Positions 52,379-54,345 of a DNA stretch of 54,345 nt are shown one piece after another. The notes beneath the pieces are model-generated. The model was given only the letters and a program-made list of their open reading frames with translations. It was not told where the DNA came from and did not search any database. Both the position numbers and the translations under genes were made by a program. How positions within the stretch are numbered: the stretch's first letter is position 1; every line of letters starts with the position of its first letter. The stretch covers positions 1-54,345 of the forward strand of contig NZ_CANMDS010000008.1 of NCBI RefSeq assembly GCF_947496725.1, given 5' to 3'. The stretch comes from an uncultured Dokdonia sp. (lineage in GTDB: Bacteria; Bacteroidota; Bacteroidia; Flavobacteriales; Flavobacteriaceae).

Positions 52379-53446
52379 TTGAAAAAATCGCTTACCATAC
52401 TATCTATACTTATTACAATGACTGCTGCTTCTCAAGCGGTACGTTCATACTCAAATGAGTTTTTGAATATTGGTGTAGACGCTGCCGCTCTTGGTATGAG
52501 TAATGCGGTTGTGGCAAGTACAAGTGATGTAAATGCGGGCTACTGGAATCCTGCAGGGCTAGTGAATCTAGAAGATAACCAGATCTCTTTAATGCACGCT
52601 TCTTACTTTGCAAACATTGCAAACTACGACTACATAGGCTTTGCAAAACCACTAGATGATAAAAGTGCCGTAGGTATTTCTATCATAAGGTTTGGGGTAG
52701 ACGATATTTTAAACACCACACAGCTCATAGATGATCAAGGTAATATAGATTACAATCGTATAAGCTTATTTTCTACTGCGGACTATGCCTTTACGGTCTC
52801 TTATGCACGCGCGCTGCCACTAGATGGTTTAAATCTAGGGGTGAATGCAAAGGTGGTACGTCGTGTGATAGGCGACTTTGCAAATAGTTGGGGTTTTGGC
52901 CTTGATGTGGGACTACAATTTAAGAGAGGCGACTGGGATTTTGGACTTATGGCGCGTGATATTACCACTACCGTAAATGCGTGGAGCATAGATGAAGAGC
53001 AGTTTGCTACCATAAGCGATGCCGTAGAAGGGCAAAATCAAGAACTTCCAGAAAAAACAGAAATCACCATCCCAAAACTTCAAATAGGTATGGGTAGACA
53101 GTGGATTTTCCATTACGACTACTCCTTAAGAGCAGAACTGGATATGAATTTTAGATTTACTCAAACTAATGATATCATCTCTAGCTCGTCTGTAAGTGCT
53201 ACTCCTGCCCTAGGCCTTGAATTTGGTTATGCAGAGCTGGTGTATGTGCGAGCAGGTATAGGTAATTTTCAAGAACTCACAGCACTAGATAATAGTACTA
53301 CAGTGGGCTTCCAGCCTAATATAGGCGTAGGTTTTAAGTACAAAGGCATTCACGTAGATTATGCACTCACAGACATAGGTGATCAGAGCGCTGCTATATA
53401 TTCTAACGTATTTTCTGTAAAACTAGATTGGGAACTTTTTAGATAG
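52379..53446 (+). CDS. PorV/PorQ-like outer membrane protein
   Basis: 355 aa if it starts at TTG 52379, which gives a clean signal peptide (KKSLTILSILITMTAASQA). ATG 52337 would add 14 residues ahead of it. The mature N-terminus (SNEFLNIGVDAAALGMSNAVVASTSDVNAGYWNPAGL) is the signature of the PorV/PorQ family, 14-stranded outer membrane barrels related to FadL. PorV shuttles type IX secretion substrates to the attachment complex. The specific paralogue (PorV, PorQ or other) cannot be settled. C-terminal strand FSVKLDWELFR. Confidence 0.82.
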   Translation: MKKSLTILSILITMTAASQAVRSYSNEFLNIGVDAAALGMSNAVVASTSDVNAGYWNPAGLVNLEDNQISLMHASYFANIANYDYIGFAKPLDDKSAVGISIIRFGVDDILNTTQLIDDQGNIDYNRISLFSTADYAFTVSYARALPLDGLNLGVNAKVVRRVIGDFANSWGFGLDVGLQFKRGDWDFGLMARDITTTVNAWSIDEEQFATISDAVEGQNQELPEKTEITIPKLQIGMGRQWIFHYDYSLRAELDMNFRFTQTNDIISSSSVSATPALGLEFGYAELVYVRAGIGNFQELTALDNSTTVGFQPNIGVGFKYKGIHVDYALTDIGDQSAAIYSNVFSVKLDWELFR

Positions 53447-53463
53447 TCTCTTTCTTCCTTCTA

Positions 53464-53590
53464 GGGCGTGCCCCTATTCTTTCATCATTTCATTCTTCAA
53501 GTATAGTGACCGGGCTATACGTTCATACGCTTCGTGATGCTACGCTATCGCTCCACAACACTGCAGGGTAACCACTACTATCCCTCACGC
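53464..53590. repeat. Dispersed GC-richer element, copy B
   Basis: 127 bases opening GGGCGTG and ending CTATCCCTCACGC, followed by a run of A. Ends GCGTG and CACGC are inverted repeats, with a compensatory change relative to copy A (GCGTT/AACGC). Central sequence GGGCTATACGTTCATACG matches copy A. Confidence 0.8.
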
Positions 53591-53694
53591 AAAAAAATAA
53601 TCGCTGCTAACTTTCATTGCACATTGCCAAATCAGTATCACAACAATCGAATTACTCCGCGACTAGATTATAATTTACACCTCATACCATAACT

Positions 53695-53730
53695 AAAAAA
53701 GCTCTCAGTATTAAATACTGAGAGCTTTTA
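53695..53730 (-). terminator. Terminator after the T9SS substrate gene
   Basis: AAAAGCTCTCAGTATT pairs with ATACTGAGAGCTTTT around a two-base loop; T-run on the minus strand. Confidence 0.9.
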
Positions 53731-53751
53731 ATAATCGGTTTTATATATTTC

Positions 53752-54345
53752 TTATCGCTTCAACGTAAAGTGACCATTAACCGTTCTCTGTGTCCCTAGG
53801 TCATCTACCTCTGTAAACTCTACTCTAAACCAGTAGTCGTTACTCGGCATCGGTTGGCCATTAAAGGTACCGTCCCATCCTGGGCTTGTAGGACTCAGTT
53901 GTTTTAAGAGCTTCCCGTATCTATCAAAGATAAAGATCTTCGCATTCAGGTTAGGATCTACCCCTAGCCCTATGATATTCCACGTATCGTGAAAACCATC
54001 TGCATTAGGTGTAAAGAAACGAGGGTAATCGATAATCCCTATCTCAAACTCAGAGATCGAACAGTTACCACTTGCTAGTCTCCCAAAAATGGTGTGCGTC
54101 CCCGGAGTCACATTTGTAAAAGTTGTACTACTCTGGAACGGCCCATCATCTAGTGCAAACTCATACTCAGAGGTAGGATCTACGCCTGTGATGTTTATCA
54201 CCTCTACCGTGTACAATCCGCTACTGTTAAAAGAAGGTTCTAGTACAATCGCCTCAAACACCGGTGCGCTCTCTGCCGTATATACCGCCTCTGCTAGGTA
54301 ATCACACTCCGTACCATCTACATACGTAGCTGTGACCAGCACCTG
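53752..54345 (-). CDS. C-terminal part of a secreted protein with a T9SS type B sorting domain
   Basis: At least 198 aa visible; the 5' end lies beyond the right edge. The last ~85 residues are the gliding-motility-associated type B C-terminal domain: FFTPNADGFHDTWNIIG, AKIFIFDRYGKLLKQL, GWDGTFNGQPMPSNDYWFRVEF and HFTLKR. This directs export through the type IX system. The preceding part has Ig-like beta strands (SGLYTVEVINITG; YEFALDDGPFQSSTTFTNV) as found in large adhesins. Partial gene; full size unknown. Confidence 0.92.
   Translation of the reverse strand, partial: QVLVTATYVDGTECDYLAEAVYTAESAPVFEAIVLEPSFNSSGLYTVEVINITGVDPTSEYEFALDDGPFQSSTTFTNVTPGTHTIFGRLASGNCSISEFEIGIIDYPRFFTPNADGFHDTWNIIGLGVDPNLNAKIFIFDRYGKLLKQLSPTSPGWDGTFNGQPMPSNDYWFRVEFTEVDDLGTQRTVNGHFTLKR

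Larger units (their letters stand above)
53447..53751. other. Intergenic region between PorV-like and T9SS substrate genes
   Basis: 305 bp without a gene. Holds the second copy of the dispersed GC-richer element (53464-53590) and a terminator (53695-53730) for the minus-strand gene to the right. Confidence 0.7.

Noticed and set aside
53447-53700. tRNA or small structured RNA gene near copy B of the GC-richer element
   Set aside because: No cloverleaf, no CCA end and no T-loop sequence; the structure is explained by the dispersed element and a terminator.
1-54345. CRISPR array, prophage or insertion sequence
   Set aside because: The repeats seen are single dispersed copies kilobases apart, not regularly spaced arrays; no transposase, integrase or phage genes are present.

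Overview
The window is a gene-dense, AT-rich bacterial chromosome segment whose content points to a marine member of Flavobacteriaceae (Bacteroidota). Evidence seen directly: a gliding-motility lipoprotein (GldI), a PorV/PorQ-like outer membrane protein, a type IX secretion type B C-terminal domain, family-specific proteins (DUF4294, DUF2853), menaquinone genes, and promoters of the Bacteroidota form TTG-N19-TAnnTTTG. A Dokdonia-like organism is my guess from the dispersed palindrome; it is not proven here.

Layout. 1-342: leader of a gene lying beyond the left edge, with two Bacteroidota-type promoters on the minus strand. 0.3-14.5 kb: housekeeping genes, with a menaquinone group (menB; hotdog thioesterase-menF-menD), an M42 peptidase, a C1 peptidase, a CvfB-like S1 protein, an MtaB methylthiotransferase and an oligopeptide-binding lipoprotein. 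14.7-16.1 kb: dnaA. 16.2-25.0 kb: nitrogen assimilation, with gltBD on the minus strand and, diverging from it across a 440 bp regulatory-looking gap, an outer membrane porin plus an ammonium transporter. 25.1-35 kb: small enzymes, an amidohydrolase, a tandem pair of related lipoproteins, and an envelope pair (TonB-receptor-like barrel plus a large TPR protein). 35.1-44.2 kb: ftsE followed by a surface glycan locus (four glycosyltransferases, FdtA-like isomerase, FdtB/WecE-like aminotransferase, FemAB/GNAT-like acyltransferase, hexapeptide acyltransferase, Wzx-like flippase). 44.4-54.3 kb: typA, ndk, nrnA-gldI-PPIase operon, pepD, pssA, PorV-like protein and the end of a secreted T9SS protein.

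The most striking signal is not a gene. A palindrome with core CTTTCGCGAAAG, usually extended to TACGCTTTCGCGAAAGCGTA, occurs 16 times exactly and 4 times in degenerate form. About 0.002 exact copies would be expected by chance at an assumed 39% GC. Copies lie both between genes and inside essential genes, in all three reading frames (peptides AFAKA, LSRK, RFRES), and they are spaced more evenly than random. Four of the eight intergenic copies abut an intrinsic terminator. A second, rarer element (about 110-127 bp, two copies) has covarying inverted ends (GCGTT/AACGC versus GCGTG/CACGC).

No rRNA, tRNA, CRISPR array, insertion sequence or prophage was recognised.
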